Shown: positions 1 to 8,408 of the stretch, piece by piece
Layout of the letters: every line of letters starts with the position of its first letter
Position numbering within the stretch: position 1 is the first letter of the stretch
From: Mycolicibacter sp. MU0102
GTDB taxonomy: Bacteria > Actinomycetota > Actinomycetes > Mycobacteriales > Mycobacteriaceae
Direction: 5' to 3'
Assembly: GCF_963378105.1 (NCBI RefSeq)
Contig: NZ_OY726398.1
Span: 868,001 to 932,000, forward strand
Length of the DNA stretch: 64,000 nucleotides
The notes under the pieces: model-generated
Told to the model about the DNA's origin: nothing
The model's input: only the letters and a program-made list of their open reading frames with translations
Database searches by the model: none
Program-made: the position numbers and the translations under genes

Positions 1-341
1 ACCGCACTCCATCGGATTCCGGGCTCTGGCCCCTGTTGTTCGCGCGTGGCGCGGCCACCATTCTGGTGATCGCCGTCGCGGCGATGAGCCGCAATCTCAG
101 CGTGCCGACGGGCACACCGTTGCGGTTGGCGTTCCTGATCGCACTGCTCGACACCGCCGCCAACGTCACCATGCTGTTCGCGTTGAAGCTCGCGCTGCTG
201 TCACTGGCCAGCGTGCTGATCTCGCTGTACCCGGCCGCCACGGTGATCTTGGCGGTCGTCCTGCTCGGGGAGCGAGTGCGTTTCCGGCAGGTGATGGGGA
301 TGGTGCTGGCAGGGGTGGCCGTAGCGATGATCACCGGCTAG
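1..341 (+). CDS. EamA/DMT-type permease, C-terminal part
   Basis: The reading frame is open to the left edge of the window, so the gene is 5'-truncated; a TTG at 36 is only an internal codon. The visible ~112 residues are very hydrophobic and form about four membrane segments. The end, with a Leu/Val-rich helix, a GERV turn and a last helix rich in Val/Ala/Met, is typical of the second EamA repeat of drug/metabolite transporters. These are inner-membrane exporters of small metabolites; the substrate cannot be told from this fragment. It converges on the carboxylase gene, leaving only 16 bp between the two stops. Confidence 0.7.
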   Translation, partial: RTPSDSGLWPLLFARGAATILVIAVAAMSRNLSVPTGTPLRLAFLIALLDTAANVTMLFALKLALLSLASVLISLYPAATVILAVVLLGERVRFRQVMGMVLAGVAVAMITG

Positions 342-357
342 TGCCATCACCGATCGC

Positions 358-1845
358 CTAAGTGATCATTCCGGGCAGGCCGATCCGGCGGTAGCGCTCC
401 AACCGGGCCGCCATCCGCTGCTCGGCAGAGATCCCGCGCAGGGCTGACAGTTCGACGGCGATTGCCCGCGACATTCGCTTGGCGAAGTCGATCGGCTCCT
501 CGGCGGCATCCGGGTGCTCGCCCACGATCACATCAACGATCCCGTGCGCCTGCAGATCCGCCGAACGGATGCCCTGGGCGGCGGAGAGTTCCGGGGCGTG
601 CTCGGTATCGCGGAACACGATGGCACTGGCGCCCTCCGGCGGCAACGGCGCCAGCCAGCCGTGCAACGCCGCCAGTACCCGATCCGCCGGCACCATCGCC
701 AGCGCCGGCCCGCCACTGCCCTGGCCCAGCAGCACCGACACCGTCGGTACCTCGAGGGTGACCAGCTCGGCCAGGCATGCCGCGATCTGGGCTGCCAATC
801 CGCCCTGCTCGGCCTCCACCGACAGCGCCGGGCCCGGGGTGTCGATCACCAACACCAGCGGCAGCCGCAGACCGGCGGCCAGCGCCATGCCGCGGCGGGC
901 ATCGCGCAGCGCAACCGGGTCGGTCAGCCGATCGGCGCCCCGCAGCTGCCCCAACACCACCGCGGGCTGGCCGCCGAAGCGCGCCAACGCCAGCAAGATC
1001 GTGGCACCGCGTTCGGTGCTGCCGGTGCCCGACAGGAACACCCGCTCGGTGGCGCCGTGCCGCAGCAGAAACCCGACGCCCGGCCGATCTGGACGACGCG
1101 ACGCACAGACGGAGTCCCACGCCGCGATGTCGGGAATCGGTCCTGGGGCCGGTTTCGCGGGAGCCGGACCCGGATCGTCGAGCATCACCTTCAACGCCCG
1201 CGAGCAGGTGCGCCGGAGCCATTTCAGCGGGATGACGCCGTCGATCACGCCATAGGCCTGCAGGTTCTCGGCGGTCTGGACATCCGGCGGGAACGGGGCA
1301 CCGTAGAGCTGTTCGTAGACCCGCGGCCCCAGAAAGCCCACCAGTGCCCCGGGCTCGGCCAACGTGACGTGCCCCAGCGAACCCCACGACGCGAACACCC
1401 CGCCGGTGGTGGGGTGGCGCAGGTAGACCAGGTAGGGCAGGTGAGCGCGCTTGTGCAGCTCGACCGCGGCGGCGATCTTCACCATCTGCAGGAATGCGAC
1501 GGTGCCCTCCTGCATCCGGGTGCCGCCCGAACTCGGCGACGCCAGCAATGGCAGGCGTTCGGCGGTGGCCCGCTGGACTGCTGCGGTGATCCGCTCGGCG
1601 GCCGCGACCCCGATGGAGCCGGCCAGGAAGTCGAAGTCGCTGGCGATCACCGCGACCCGGCGGCCGTTGATCCGGCCCTCGCCGGTCAGGACGGCCTCGT
1701 CGCGGCCGCTGGCAGCCCGGGCGGCCGCCAGCTCGGCGGCGTAAGCGTCACTGGTCGGCACGGCCAGCGGCGCGGCGTCCCAACTGAGGAACGAGCCGCG
1801 ATCCAGCACCGCGTCGCGCACTTCATCGGCCCCGGTCCGGCTCAC
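358..1845 (-). CDS. accD3: Acyl-CoA carboxylase carboxyltransferase subunit (AccD3-like)
   Basis: This is a carboxyltransferase-type protein of the acetyl/propionyl-CoA carboxylase family, which moves carboxyl from biotin to an acyl-CoA. Two crotonase-like halves are visible. The first has SGGTRMQEG near residues 106-114; the second has QGSGGPALAM near residue 400. The GTG at 1845 gives 495 aa, the length I recall for M. tuberculosis AccD3 (Rv0904c), whose start aligns here. It is also preceded by TACGCT (1857-1852) and a 6-nt gap, a leaderless-start pattern. An upstream ATG at 1875 would overlap the start of echA6. No N-terminal zinc finger is seen. The true acyl substrate is not known. It is divergent from echA6, as in M. 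tuberculosis. Confidence 0.88.
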   Translation of the reverse strand: MSRTGADEVRDAVLDRGSFLSWDAAPLAVPTSDAYAAELAAARAASGRDEAVLTGEGRINGRRVAVIASDFDFLAGSIGVAAAERITAAVQRATAERLPLLASPSSGGTRMQEGTVAFLQMVKIAAAVELHKRAHLPYLVYLRHPTTGGVFASWGSLGHVTLAEPGALVGFLGPRVYEQLYGAPFPPDVQTAENLQAYGVIDGVIPLKWLRRTCSRALKVMLDDPGPAPAKPAPGPIPDIAAWDSVCASRRPDRPGVGFLLRHGATERVFLSGTGSTERGATILLALARFGGQPAVVLGQLRGADRLTDPVALRDARRGMALAAGLRLPLVLVIDTPGPALSVEAEQGGLAAQIAACLAELVTLEVPTVSVLLGQGSGGPALAMVPADRVLAALHGWLAPLPPEGASAIVFRDTEHAPELSAAQGIRSADLQAHGIVDVIVGEHPDAAEEPIDFAKRMSRAIAVELSALRGISAEQRMAARLERYRRIGLPGMIT

Positions 1846-1851
1846 AGCGTC

Positions 1852-1865
1852 AGCGTAATTAGGCT
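1852..1865. promoter_or_regulatory. Back-to-back -10 elements of accD3 and echA6
   Basis: The 28-bp gap between the two divergent start codons holds TACGCT on the minus strand (1857-1852), 6 nt before the accD3 GTG. It also holds TAGGCT on the plus strand (1860-1865), 8 nt before the echA6 ATG. Both fit the mycobacterial TANNNT -10 with leaderless transcription. The promoters must overlap, with each -35 region lying over the other gene. Confidence 0.5.
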
Positions 1866-1873
1866 GGGATCTC

Positions 1874-2605
1874 ATGATCGGTGTTACCCGCGATGAAGCC
1901 GTCACGACTATCGAGTTGCAGCGCCCCGAGCGTCGCAACGCCTTGAACTCCCAGCTCGTCACCGAGTTGCGGGAGGCGGTCTTGGACGCCGCCACCCACG
2001 ACGTCCGGGCCATCGTGCTGACCGGGCAGGGCACGGTGTTCTGCGCCGGCGCGGACCTGTCCGGGGACGCGTTCGCCGCCGACTACCCCGACAAGCTGGT
2101 CGCGCTGCACCAGAGCATCGCCGACGTCCCGGTGCCGGTGATCGGCGCCATCAACGGCGCGGCGATCGGCGCCGGCCTGCAGTTGGCCATGGTCTGTGAT
2201 CTGCGGGTGGCGGCCCCCGAAGCGTTCTTCCAGTTCCCGGTCGCCAAGTACGGTCTGGCGCTGGACAACTGGAGCATCCGGCGGCTGACCTCACTGGTCG
2301 GCTACGGGCGGGCCCGGGCGATGATGCTGACCGCGGAGAAGTTGCCCGCCGACGCGGCACTGCTGACCGGGATGGCCAACCGGATCGGCACCCTTGCCGA
2401 CGCGCAGGCCTGGGCGCACGAGATCGCCGGGCTGGCGCCGCTGGCGCTGCAGCACGCCAAGCGGGTGCTCAACGACGACGGCGCCTACGAGGAGCAGCAG
2501 CCGGTGCATAAGGAGCTGTTCGACAAGGCGTGGGGTAGCCAGGACGTCATCGAGGCCCAGGTGGCGCGGGTGGAGAAGCGGCCGCCGAAGTTCCAGGGCG
2601 CCTAA
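1874..2605 (+). CDS. echA6: EchA6-like crotonase-fold protein
   Basis: This enoyl-CoA hydratase/isomerase-fold protein has 243 aa, the same length I recall for M. tuberculosis EchA6 (Rv0905). The oxyanion-hole signatures CAGADLS (about 57-63) and NGAAIGAGLQLA (about 93-104) are present. The position where active hydratases carry a catalytic Glu reads GLALDNW, with no acidic residue in register. That agrees with the established view that EchA6 is not an active hydratase but carries acyl-CoA to mycolic-acid FAS-II and is essential in M. tuberculosis. The ATG at 1874 has no Shine-Dalgarno and is probably leaderless. The same-strand run continues into the hydrolase, serine hydrolase and ctpE genes. 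Confidence 0.9.
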   Translation: MIGVTRDEAVTTIELQRPERRNALNSQLVTELREAVLDAATHDVRAIVLTGQGTVFCAGADLSGDAFAADYPDKLVALHQSIADVPVPVIGAINGAAIGAGLQLAMVCDLRVAAPEAFFQFPVAKYGLALDNWSIRRLTSLVGYGRARAMMLTAEKLPADAALLTGMANRIGTLADAQAWAHEIAGLAPLALQHAKRVLNDDGAYEEQQPVHKELFDKAWGSQDVIEAQVARVEKRPPKFQGA

Positions 2606-2658
2606 CGAGGGACCGGCGCGGTGACCGCAAACGCGGCGGAGCCCGCGGGTCGCCACCA

Positions 2659-2664
2659 TAGACT
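2659..2664 (+). promoter_or_regulatory. -10 element for the MBL hydrolase gene
   Basis: TAGACT lies 7 nt upstream of the ATG at 2672, the spacing of mycobacterial leaderless promoters. It is the main reason for choosing ATG 2672 over the GTG at 2621. Confidence 0.5.
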
Positions 2665-2671
2665 CGTCGTC

Positions 2672-3784
2672 ATGCTGCGTGGGGCACTTCGACTGGCGGG
2701 AACCACAGCGTCGCTGGCCGCTGGTGGCTGGACGCTTCGTGCGCTGCGCGGCACGCCCGCCGCGTTGGGCGCGGCACCCACCGCGATCAATGCGGTGGCC
2801 ACCCGCTCCAGCAACTACCGCGACGGCATCTTCCACAACATCGAACGCGCCGCAATGGTCAACATGGACCGTGAGCAGCAGCGGCTGATGGTGCGTGAGC
2901 TGTTCGCCGATCGCATCGGGCGACGGCCCTCGGCGCCGATCCCGCTGGAGGTGCCCGACTTCGGTGTCGCCGTCGAGCCGCTGGCGATCACCTGGCTGGG
3001 ACACGCGACGGCACTGGTGGAGATCGACGGTTATCGCGTACTGACCGACCCGGTGTGGAGTGAACGCTGCTCGCCGTCGGATGCGGTCGGGCCGCGACGG
3101 CTGCACCCCCCGCCGGTGGGGCTCGCGGCGCTGCCTGCGGTCGACGCGATCGTCGTCAGCCATGACCACTACGACCACCTCGACATCGACACCGTCACCG
3201 CGCTCGCCCGCAGCCAGCGGGCGCCGTTCATCGTCCCGTTGGGCGTCGGAGCGCACCTGCGTGCGTGGGGCATTCCCTCGGAGCGGGTGATCGAACTCGA
3301 CTGGGACGAGAACACCACGCTGGGCGAGCTGACGCTGACCTGCACCCCGGCTCGGCATTTCTCCGGACGATTCCTGACCCGCAACCAGACCCTGTGGGCG
3401 TCGTGGGTGATCGCCGGCCCCGGCCACCGGGTCTACTTCGGCGGGGACAGCGGCTACACCGGCAGCTTCAGCACGATCGGCGCCCAGCACGGCCCGTTCG
3501 ACGCCACACTGTTGCCGATCGGGGCCTACAACACCGCCTGGCCCGACGTCCACATGAACCCGGAGGAAGCGGTTCAGGCGCACCTCGACTTGAATGCCTC
3601 GCCGTCGGGCCTGCTGGTGCCGATTCACTGGGGCACCTTCCGGTTGGCGCCGCACCGCTGGGCCGAGCCGGTCGAACGGCTGCTGGTCGCCGCCGATGCC
3701 GCGGGGATTGCGACGGCAGTGCCCAGGCCCGGTGGTTCAGTGCGGCCCGGCGCCGCCGCGCCTATGGCGTGGTGGAGGCTCTAG
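2672..3784 (+). CDS. MBL-fold metal-dependent hydrolase (Rv0906-like)
   Basis: About 370 aa. The metallo-beta-lactamase signature SHDHYDHLD (HxHxDH) sits near residue 165, with further metal ligands likely at the ARHFSGR, GGDSGY and PIHWGTF motifs. This pattern fits the UlaG/NAPE-PLD-like branch, soluble enzymes acting on phosphodiester or lactone bonds. The physiological substrate is not known. The N-terminus is Arg/Ala-rich with a short hydrophobic stretch (about 1-35) that could anchor the protein. A longer form from GTG 2621 is possible, but the TAGACT element before 2672 supports the shorter one. It matches Rv0906 in position and length. Confidence 0.82.
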   Translation: MLRGALRLAGTTASLAAGGWTLRALRGTPAALGAAPTAINAVATRSSNYRDGIFHNIERAAMVNMDREQQRLMVRELFADRIGRRPSAPIPLEVPDFGVAVEPLAITWLGHATALVEIDGYRVLTDPVWSERCSPSDAVGPRRLHPPPVGLAALPAVDAIVVSHDHYDHLDIDTVTALARSQRAPFIVPLGVGAHLRAWGIPSERVIELDWDENTTLGELTLTCTPARHFSGRFLTRNQTLWASWVIAGPGHRVYFGGDSGYTGSFSTIGAQHGPFDATLLPIGAYNTAWPDVHMNPEEAVQAHLDLNASPSGLLVPIHWGTFRLAPHRWAEPVERLLVAADAAGIATAVPRPGGSVRPGAAAPMAWWRL

Positions 3785-3788
3785 CGCC

Positions 3789-5360
3789 ATGACCAGGTGG
3801 GCGGCCACGGCCGGGGCCACTGTGCTGGCCGTTGCTTTGAGCGCGTGCACTCCGGCGGCGACTCCGGCCGCGCAGCACGACACCCCGCCCAACGAGGTGT
3901 CTGGCGTCGACATTCCGGCGGGTCGCGTCGATGCCGCGGTGGCCAAACTCGACGGCCTGGCGCAGGACCTGATGGCCAGCACCGGAATACCCGGGCTGGC
4001 GGTCGCGGTCGTCCACGGTGGGAAGACCGTGTACGCCAAAGGCTTTGGGGTGCGCGATACCCGCAAGGGTGACCGACCGGACAATGCGGTCAACGCCGAC
4101 ACGGTGTTCCAGGTGGCTTCGATGTCCAAACCCGTCGGCGCCACCGTGGTGGCACAGCAGATCAGCGCGGGGACCATCGCCTGGGACACCCCGGTGGTGA
4201 CACAGCTGCCCTGGTTCGCCCTGTCGGACGCCTACGTCACCGACCACGTCACCATCGCCGACCTGTACGCCCATCGGTCCGGGCTGCCCGATCACGCCGG
4301 CGACCGACTCGAAGACCTCGGCTACGACCGCCGGGAAGTGCTGCAGCGGCTCAGATATCTGCCGCTGGCCCCGTTCCGTAGCAACTACGACTACACCAAC
4401 TTCGGGCTGACCGCCGCCGCCGAGGCGGTGGCCGCCGGCGCCGGCGTGCCCTGGGAGCAGCTGTCGGCCGACGTGCTGTACCGGCCGCTGGGGATGGCCT
4501 CGACCAGCTCCCGCTACGCGGACTTTCTGGCCCGACCCAACCGTGCACTCACCCATATCAAGACCGACGGCAGTTATCAGCCGCGGTACCAACGCAATCC
4601 GGACGCCCAGTCACCGGCCGGCGGAGTCAGTTCCTCGGTGAACGACATGGCCCGCTGGCTGGCGATGGTGCTGGCCAACGGCAGCCACGACGGCACCCGG
4701 ATCATCGCGCCCGAAGCGTTGCTCCCCGCAATCACGCCGCAGGTGATCAGTGCCCCCGCCGGGGTCGGCACCGCCCGGCCCGGCTTCTACGGCGAGGGAT
4801 TCAACGTGTCGATCACCTCATCGGGGCGCACCCAGTACGGCCACTCGGGCGCTTTCCTGCTGGGCGCCGCGACCGCGTTTTCGGCTCTGCCGTCGCAGGA
4901 CGTCGGAATCGTCGTGCTGACCAACGCCACCCCGATCGGGGTCCCCGAGACCTTGATCGCCCAATTCCTGGACCTGGTCCAGTACGGCGAGATTCGGGAG
5001 AACTGGCCGACGCTGTACCGACAGGCGCTGGCGCCGATGTCGCAACCCGAAGGCGCGCTGGTGGGTGCCCCACCACCGGCCCATCCGGCTCCCGCCCGGC
5101 CACTGTCGCAGTACGTCGGGGAGTACGCCAACAGCTATTGGGGACCGGCCACGGTGACCGAGGACCATGGTGCGCTCGATGTGACGCTCGGGCCGCAACA
5201 CCAACGATTCCGGTTGAGCCACTACGACGGTGACACCTTCACCTTCGCCCTGCAGGGCGAGAACGCTGCGGACGGAACGGTGTCTAAAGCCACCTTCAGC
5301 AAGGACGCGGTGGAGCTGGAGTACTTCGATCACGACAAGCTGGGAAGGTTCACCCGTTGA
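3789..5360 (+). CDS. Serine beta-lactamase-fold lipoprotein (Rv0907-like)
   Basis: About 523 aa, a class C beta-lactamase/esterase-fold hydrolase exported as a lipoprotein. The start at 3789 puts the signal peptide first, ending in the lipobox LSAC (Cys20). The frame continues upstream, but that part overlaps the previous gene. Active-site motifs are SMSK (residues 111-114, SxxK nucleophile), YTN (about 199, YxN) and YGHSG (KTG-like box). A smaller beta-barrel C-terminal domain follows (about 420-523). Such proteins act outside the membrane on cell-wall peptides or esters; beta-lactamase activity is not implied. Its stop overlaps the ctpE start by 4 bp (TTGA), so the two are probably translationally coupled. 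Confidence 0.85.
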   Translation: MTRWAATAGATVLAVALSACTPAATPAAQHDTPPNEVSGVDIPAGRVDAAVAKLDGLAQDLMASTGIPGLAVAVVHGGKTVYAKGFGVRDTRKGDRPDNAVNADTVFQVASMSKPVGATVVAQQISAGTIAWDTPVVTQLPWFALSDAYVTDHVTIADLYAHRSGLPDHAGDRLEDLGYDRREVLQRLRYLPLAPFRSNYDYTNFGLTAAAEAVAAGAGVPWEQLSADVLYRPLGMASTSSRYADFLARPNRALTHIKTDGSYQPRYQRNPDAQSPAGGVSSSVNDMARWLAMVLANGSHDGTRIIAPEALLPAITPQVISAPAGVGTARPGFYGEGFNVSITSSGRTQYGHSGAFLLGAATAFSALPSQDVGIVVLTNATPIGVPETLIAQFLDLVQYGEIRENWPTLYRQALAPMSQPEGALVGAPPPAHPAPARPLSQYVGEYANSYWGPATVTEDHGALDVTLGPQHQRFRLSHYDGDTFTFALQGENAADGTVSKATFSKDAVELEYFDHDKLGRFTR

Positions 5361-7771
5361 CGACAGCGCGAACCGCAGGTCTCACCGACACGCAAGTCGC
5401 CCAGCGGCGCGCGCAGGGCCAGACCAACGACATCCCTGCCCGCGCCGCGCGCAGCGTTCTCGAGATCATCCGAGCCAACGTCTTCACTCGGATCAACGCG
5501 ATCCTGGGTGTGCTGTTGGCCATCGTGCTCACTACCGGCTCACTGATCAACGGGCTGTTCGGGTTGCTCATCGTCTTCAACAGCGTCATCGGAATGGTGC
5601 AGGAGATCCGGGCCAAACAGACGCTGGACAAGCTGGCCATTGTCGGCCAAGCGAAACCGTTGGTGCGCAGGCAGTCCGGGACGCAGCAGCTCCCGCCGGG
5701 GCAGGTGGTGCTCGATGACGTCATCGAGCTGGGCCCCGGCGACCAGATCGTCGTCGACGGCGAGGTCCTGGAGTCATCCGACCTGGAGGTCGACGAGTCC
5801 CTGCTCACCGGTGAAGCCGACCCGATCGGCAAAGACCTGGGCGACCAGGTGATGTCGGGCAGTTTCGTGGTGTCCGGCAGCGGCGCCTACCGGGCCACCC
5901 GGGTGGGCCGCGAGGCGTACGCTGCCAAACTTGCCGAGGAGGCCAGCAAGTTCACCCTGGTGAAATCCGAACTGCGCACCGGTATCAACCAGATTCTGAA
6001 ATTCATCACCTACCTGTTGATCCCGGCCGGGCTGCTGATCATCTACACGCAGTTGTTCACCACCGACGTGGGCTGGCGGGCGTCGGTGCTGGCGATGGTG
6101 GGTGCCCTGGTGCCGATGGTTCCCGAGGGTCTGGTGCTGATGACGTCGCTGGCGTTCGCGGTCGGGGTCGTGCGGCTGGGGCAACGGCAATGCCTGGTGC
6201 AGGAACTGCCCGCGATCGAAGGCCTGGCCCGCGTCGACGTGGTCTGCGCCGACAAGACCGGCACCCTCACCGAGAACGGGATGCGGGTCTCGGAGGTCGC
6301 AGAACTCGATGGCGCCGAAGGCCTTCCGGTACACCAAGCGCTGGCCGCGCTGGCCGCCGAAGACGCCCGCCCCAACGCCAGCATCCAGGCCATCGCCGAG
6401 GCGTTCCCGACATCGCCGGACTGGACGTCGAGTGCCTGCGCGCCGTTCAAGTCGGCCACCAAATGGAGCGGTGTCTCCTTTTCCGAGCACGGCAACTGGG
6501 TGATCGGGGCGCCCGATGTCCTGCTCGAACCGTCCTCGGCGGCCGCCGAGCAGGCCGAACGGATCGGCGCGCGCGGCCTGCGTGTCTTGTTGCTGGGGGT
6601 CTGCGACCAACCCGTCGACCATCCTGAAGCGCCGGGACAGGTGACTCCGGCGGCGCTGGTGGTGCTCGAGCAGAAGGTGCGACCGGACGCCCGTGAGACG
6701 TTGGATTATTTTGCCGCGCAGGACGTGTCGGTGAAGGTCATCTCCGGCGACAACGCGGTCTCGGTGGGCGCGGTGGCCGCCGAACTGGGGTTGTCCGGAG
6801 AGGCGATGGACGCCCGCAAGCTGCCCACCGAACCGGACCGACTGGCCGGTGCGCTGGAGGACCACACCGTGTTCGGCCGGGTGCGCCCCGATCAGAAGCG
6901 GGCCATGGTGCACGCCCTGCAGGCGCGCGACCACACGGTGGCGATGACCGGCGACGGCGTCAACGATGTGCTGGCGCTCAAGGACGCCGACATCGGTGTC
7001 GCGATGGGGGCGGGCAGCTCAGCGGCTCGCTCGGTGGCCCAGATCGTGTTGCTGGACAACAAATTCGCCACCCTGCCCTACGTGGTGGGGGAGGGGCGCC
7101 GGGTGATCGGCAACATCGAGCGGGTGGCGAACCTGTTCTTGACCAAGACGGTGTATTCCGTGCTGCTCGCACTGCTGGTCGGGCTGGTCGGGCTGGCGTC
7201 GGCCCTGTTCGGCACCAAGCCGTTGCTGTATCCGTTCCAGCCGATCCATGTCACGGTCGCAGCGTGGTTCACCATCGGCATCCCCGCGTTCGTCCTGTCG
7301 CTCGCGCCGAACAATGAGCGGGCGCACCCCGGCTTCGTACGGCGGGTGATGAGCGGGGCACTGCCGGCTGGCGTGGTGGTGGGCATCGCCACATTCGCGT
7401 CCTACCTAGTGGCCTACCGGGGCAGCGAGGCCACCTCGGTCCAGCAGATCCAGGCCTCCACCAGCGCGTTGATCACTTTGCTGACCACCGCCGGATGGGT
7501 GCTGGCGGTGGTGGCGCGGCCCTATCAGTGGTGGCGTCTGCTGTTGGTGATCAGCTGCGGGCTGGCCTACGTGGCGATCTTCGCGATGCCGCTGACCCGA
7601 GAGAAGTTCCTGCTGGACCCCTCCAACGTGGCACTGACGCTGGAGGCGCTCGGTATCGGCGTGCTCGGCGCGGCCGCCATCGAGGCGATGTGGTGGGCCC
7701 GGGGCGGCATGCTCGGTGAGCGGCCGAAGTTGTGGCGGGAGTCGGCAACGACCACAATGACCCAGCGATAA
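5357..7771 (+). CDS. ctpE: P-type cation ATPase CtpE
   Basis: This 804-aa P-type ATPase matches CtpE (Rv0908), reported in mycobacteria as a calcium uptake pump. Visible landmarks in order are: N-terminal helices; TGEAD actuator loop (about 151); membrane motif MVPEGL (254-259), a proline-type ion site; phosphorylation site DKTGT with Asp299; hinge TGDGVND (about 530); then a bundle of C-terminal helices to about 790. No N-terminal heavy-metal (CxxC) domain is present, which argues against a copper or zinc pump. The start is TTG at 5357, overlapping the upstream stop. Confidence 0.92.
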   Translation: MTTARTAGLTDTQVAQRRAQGQTNDIPARAARSVLEIIRANVFTRINAILGVLLAIVLTTGSLINGLFGLLIVFNSVIGMVQEIRAKQTLDKLAIVGQAKPLVRRQSGTQQLPPGQVVLDDVIELGPGDQIVVDGEVLESSDLEVDESLLTGEADPIGKDLGDQVMSGSFVVSGSGAYRATRVGREAYAAKLAEEASKFTLVKSELRTGINQILKFITYLLIPAGLLIIYTQLFTTDVGWRASVLAMVGALVPMVPEGLVLMTSLAFAVGVVRLGQRQCLVQELPAIEGLARVDVVCADKTGTLTENGMRVSEVAELDGAEGLPVHQALAALAAEDARPNASIQAIAEAFPTSPDWTSSACAPFKSATKWSGVSFSEHGNWVIGAPDVLLEPSSAAAEQAERIGARGLRVLLLGVCDQPVDHPEAPGQVTPAALVVLEQKVRPDARETLDYFAAQDVSVKVISGDNAVSVGAVAAELGLSGEAMDARKLPTEPDRLAGALEDHTVFGRVRPDQKRAMVHALQARDHTVAMTGDGVNDVLALKDADIGVAMGAGSSAARSVAQIVLLDNKFATLPYVVGEGRRVIGNIERVANLFLTKTVYSVLLALLVGLVGLASALFGTKPLLYPFQPIHVTVAAWFTIGIPAFVLSLAPNNERAHPGFVRRVMSGALPAGVVVGIATFASYLVAYRGSEATSVQQIQASTSALITLLTTAGWVLAVVARPYQWWRLLLVISCGLAYVAIFAMPLTREKFLLDPSNVALTLEALGIGVLGAAAIEAMWWARGGMLGERPKLWRESATTTMTQR

Positions 7772-7797
7772 ACCGCGACACAAGGGGAAAGCACGAC

Positions 7798-8235
7798 ATG
7801 GCCAAGCTCTCCGGATCCATCGACGTCCCGCTGCCTCCCGAAGAGGCCTGGGCGCACGCCTCGGATCTGTCCCGCTACAAAGAGTGGCTGACCATTCACC
7901 GGGTATGGCGCAGTGCGCTGCCCGAGACCCTCGAAAAGGGCACGCAGCTGGACTCGATCGTCGAGGTCAAGGGCATGCTCAACAAGGTCAGGTGGACGAT
8001 CGTGAACTACAAGCCGCCCACCGGCATGACCCTCAACGGTGACGGCAAGGGCGGGGTCAAGATCAAGCTGCTTGCCAAGGTCGCGCCGGAAGGCGACGGC
8101 TCCAAGGTCAGTTTCGACGTCCACCTGGGCGGTCCGGCACTGTTCGGCCCGATCGGCATGCTGGTGGCTGCCGCACTCAAGGGCGACATCAACGAGTCGC
8201 TGCGCAAATTCGTCACGGTTTTCGCGCCGAGTTAA
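7798..8235 (+). CDS. SRPBCC-family protein (Rv0910-like)
   Basis: A 145-aa START/Bet v 1-type small-molecule-binding fold. It opens with the usual beta strand and PPEEAWAHASDLSRY helix and ends with a long amphipathic C-terminal helix. ATG 7798 follows AAGGGG (about 7782-7787). In M. tuberculosis the homologue Rv0910 is annotated as the toxin of a pair with Rv0909. Here the 26 bp between ctpE and this gene cannot hold an antitoxin gene. So the protein either acts alone (lipid or polyketide binding) or uses an antitoxin elsewhere. The toxin role is not visible from the sequence. Confidence 0.8.
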   Translation: MAKLSGSIDVPLPPEEAWAHASDLSRYKEWLTIHRVWRSALPETLEKGTQLDSIVEVKGMLNKVRWTIVNYKPPTGMTLNGDGKGGVKIKLLAKVAPEGDGSKVSFDVHLGGPALFGPIGMLVAAALKGDINESLRKFVTVFAPS

Positions 8236-8240
8236 TTCGG

Positions 8241-8270
8241 TTGCACGCCGCGCCATCCCGCAGCTAGGGT
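8241..8270 (+). promoter_or_regulatory. SigA-type promoter for the ABC-F leader
   Basis: TTGCAC (8241-8246), an 18-bp spacer and TAGGGT (8265-8270) form a good housekeeping promoter, with transcription expected near 8277. An A/T-rich TTAATT lies just before the -35, followed by CGG. This is reminiscent of WhiB7-dependent promoters, where an A/T block abuts the -35; that reading is an inference only. Confidence 0.6.
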
Positions 8271-8300
8271 GGCGGCCGTACGTTCACAGGAGGTCATGAC

Positions 8301-8342
8301 ATGACAGGCATCGTCGGTCTCACGCCGCTGTCCGCGCGCTGA
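8301..8342 (+). CDS. Putative leader peptide upstream of ABC-F gene
   Basis: A 13-residue ORF (MTGIVGLTPLSAR) begins at ATG 8301 behind a near-perfect ribosome-binding site (AGGAGGT, 8288-8294, 6-nt spacing). That is stronger than the site of the gene downstream. It lies between the promoter at 8241 and the ABC-F start at 8409. Its last codons and stop (GCGCTGA, 8336-8342) are complementary to TCAGCGC at 8377-8383, part of the hairpin before the ABC-F ribosome-binding site. Leader ORFs in front of ABC-F resistance genes are a known form of ribosome-sensing attenuation. Function here is inferred. Confidence 0.55.
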   Translation: MTGIVGLTPLSAR

Positions 8343-8375
8343 TCACCGCCGAGTTGCCGTAGTCCGGTCCCGGTT

Positions 8376-8393
8376 GTCAGCGCTCCCGCTGAC
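8376..8393 (+). promoter_or_regulatory. Attenuator-like hairpin before ABC-F
   Basis: GTCAGCG (8376-8382) and CGCTGAC (8387-8393) form a perfect 7-bp stem with a CTCC loop, ending 6 nt before the GGAG (8400-8403) that serves ATG 8409. The left arm can pair instead with GCGCTGA at the end of the leader peptide ORF, so the two foldings exclude each other. No U-tract follows, so translational control or Rho-type control is more likely than intrinsic termination. Confidence 0.5.
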
Positions 8394-8408
8394 CTTCCCG
8401 GAGACCAC

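Noticed and set aside
514..1896. Long plus-strand ORF of 460 codons opposite accD3
   Set aside because: Low-complexity Arg/Gln/Gly-rich shadow frame of a high-GC gene with no domain.
358..2034. Longer accD3 starting at 2034 or 1875
   Set aside because: The extra residues lie antisense to, or overlap the start of, echA6. GTG 1845 has a leaderless -10 and gives the family length.
3594..3788. 65-codon N-terminal extension of the serine hydrolase
   Set aside because: It overlaps the preceding hydrolase gene; the lipoprotein signal peptide begins at ATG 3789.
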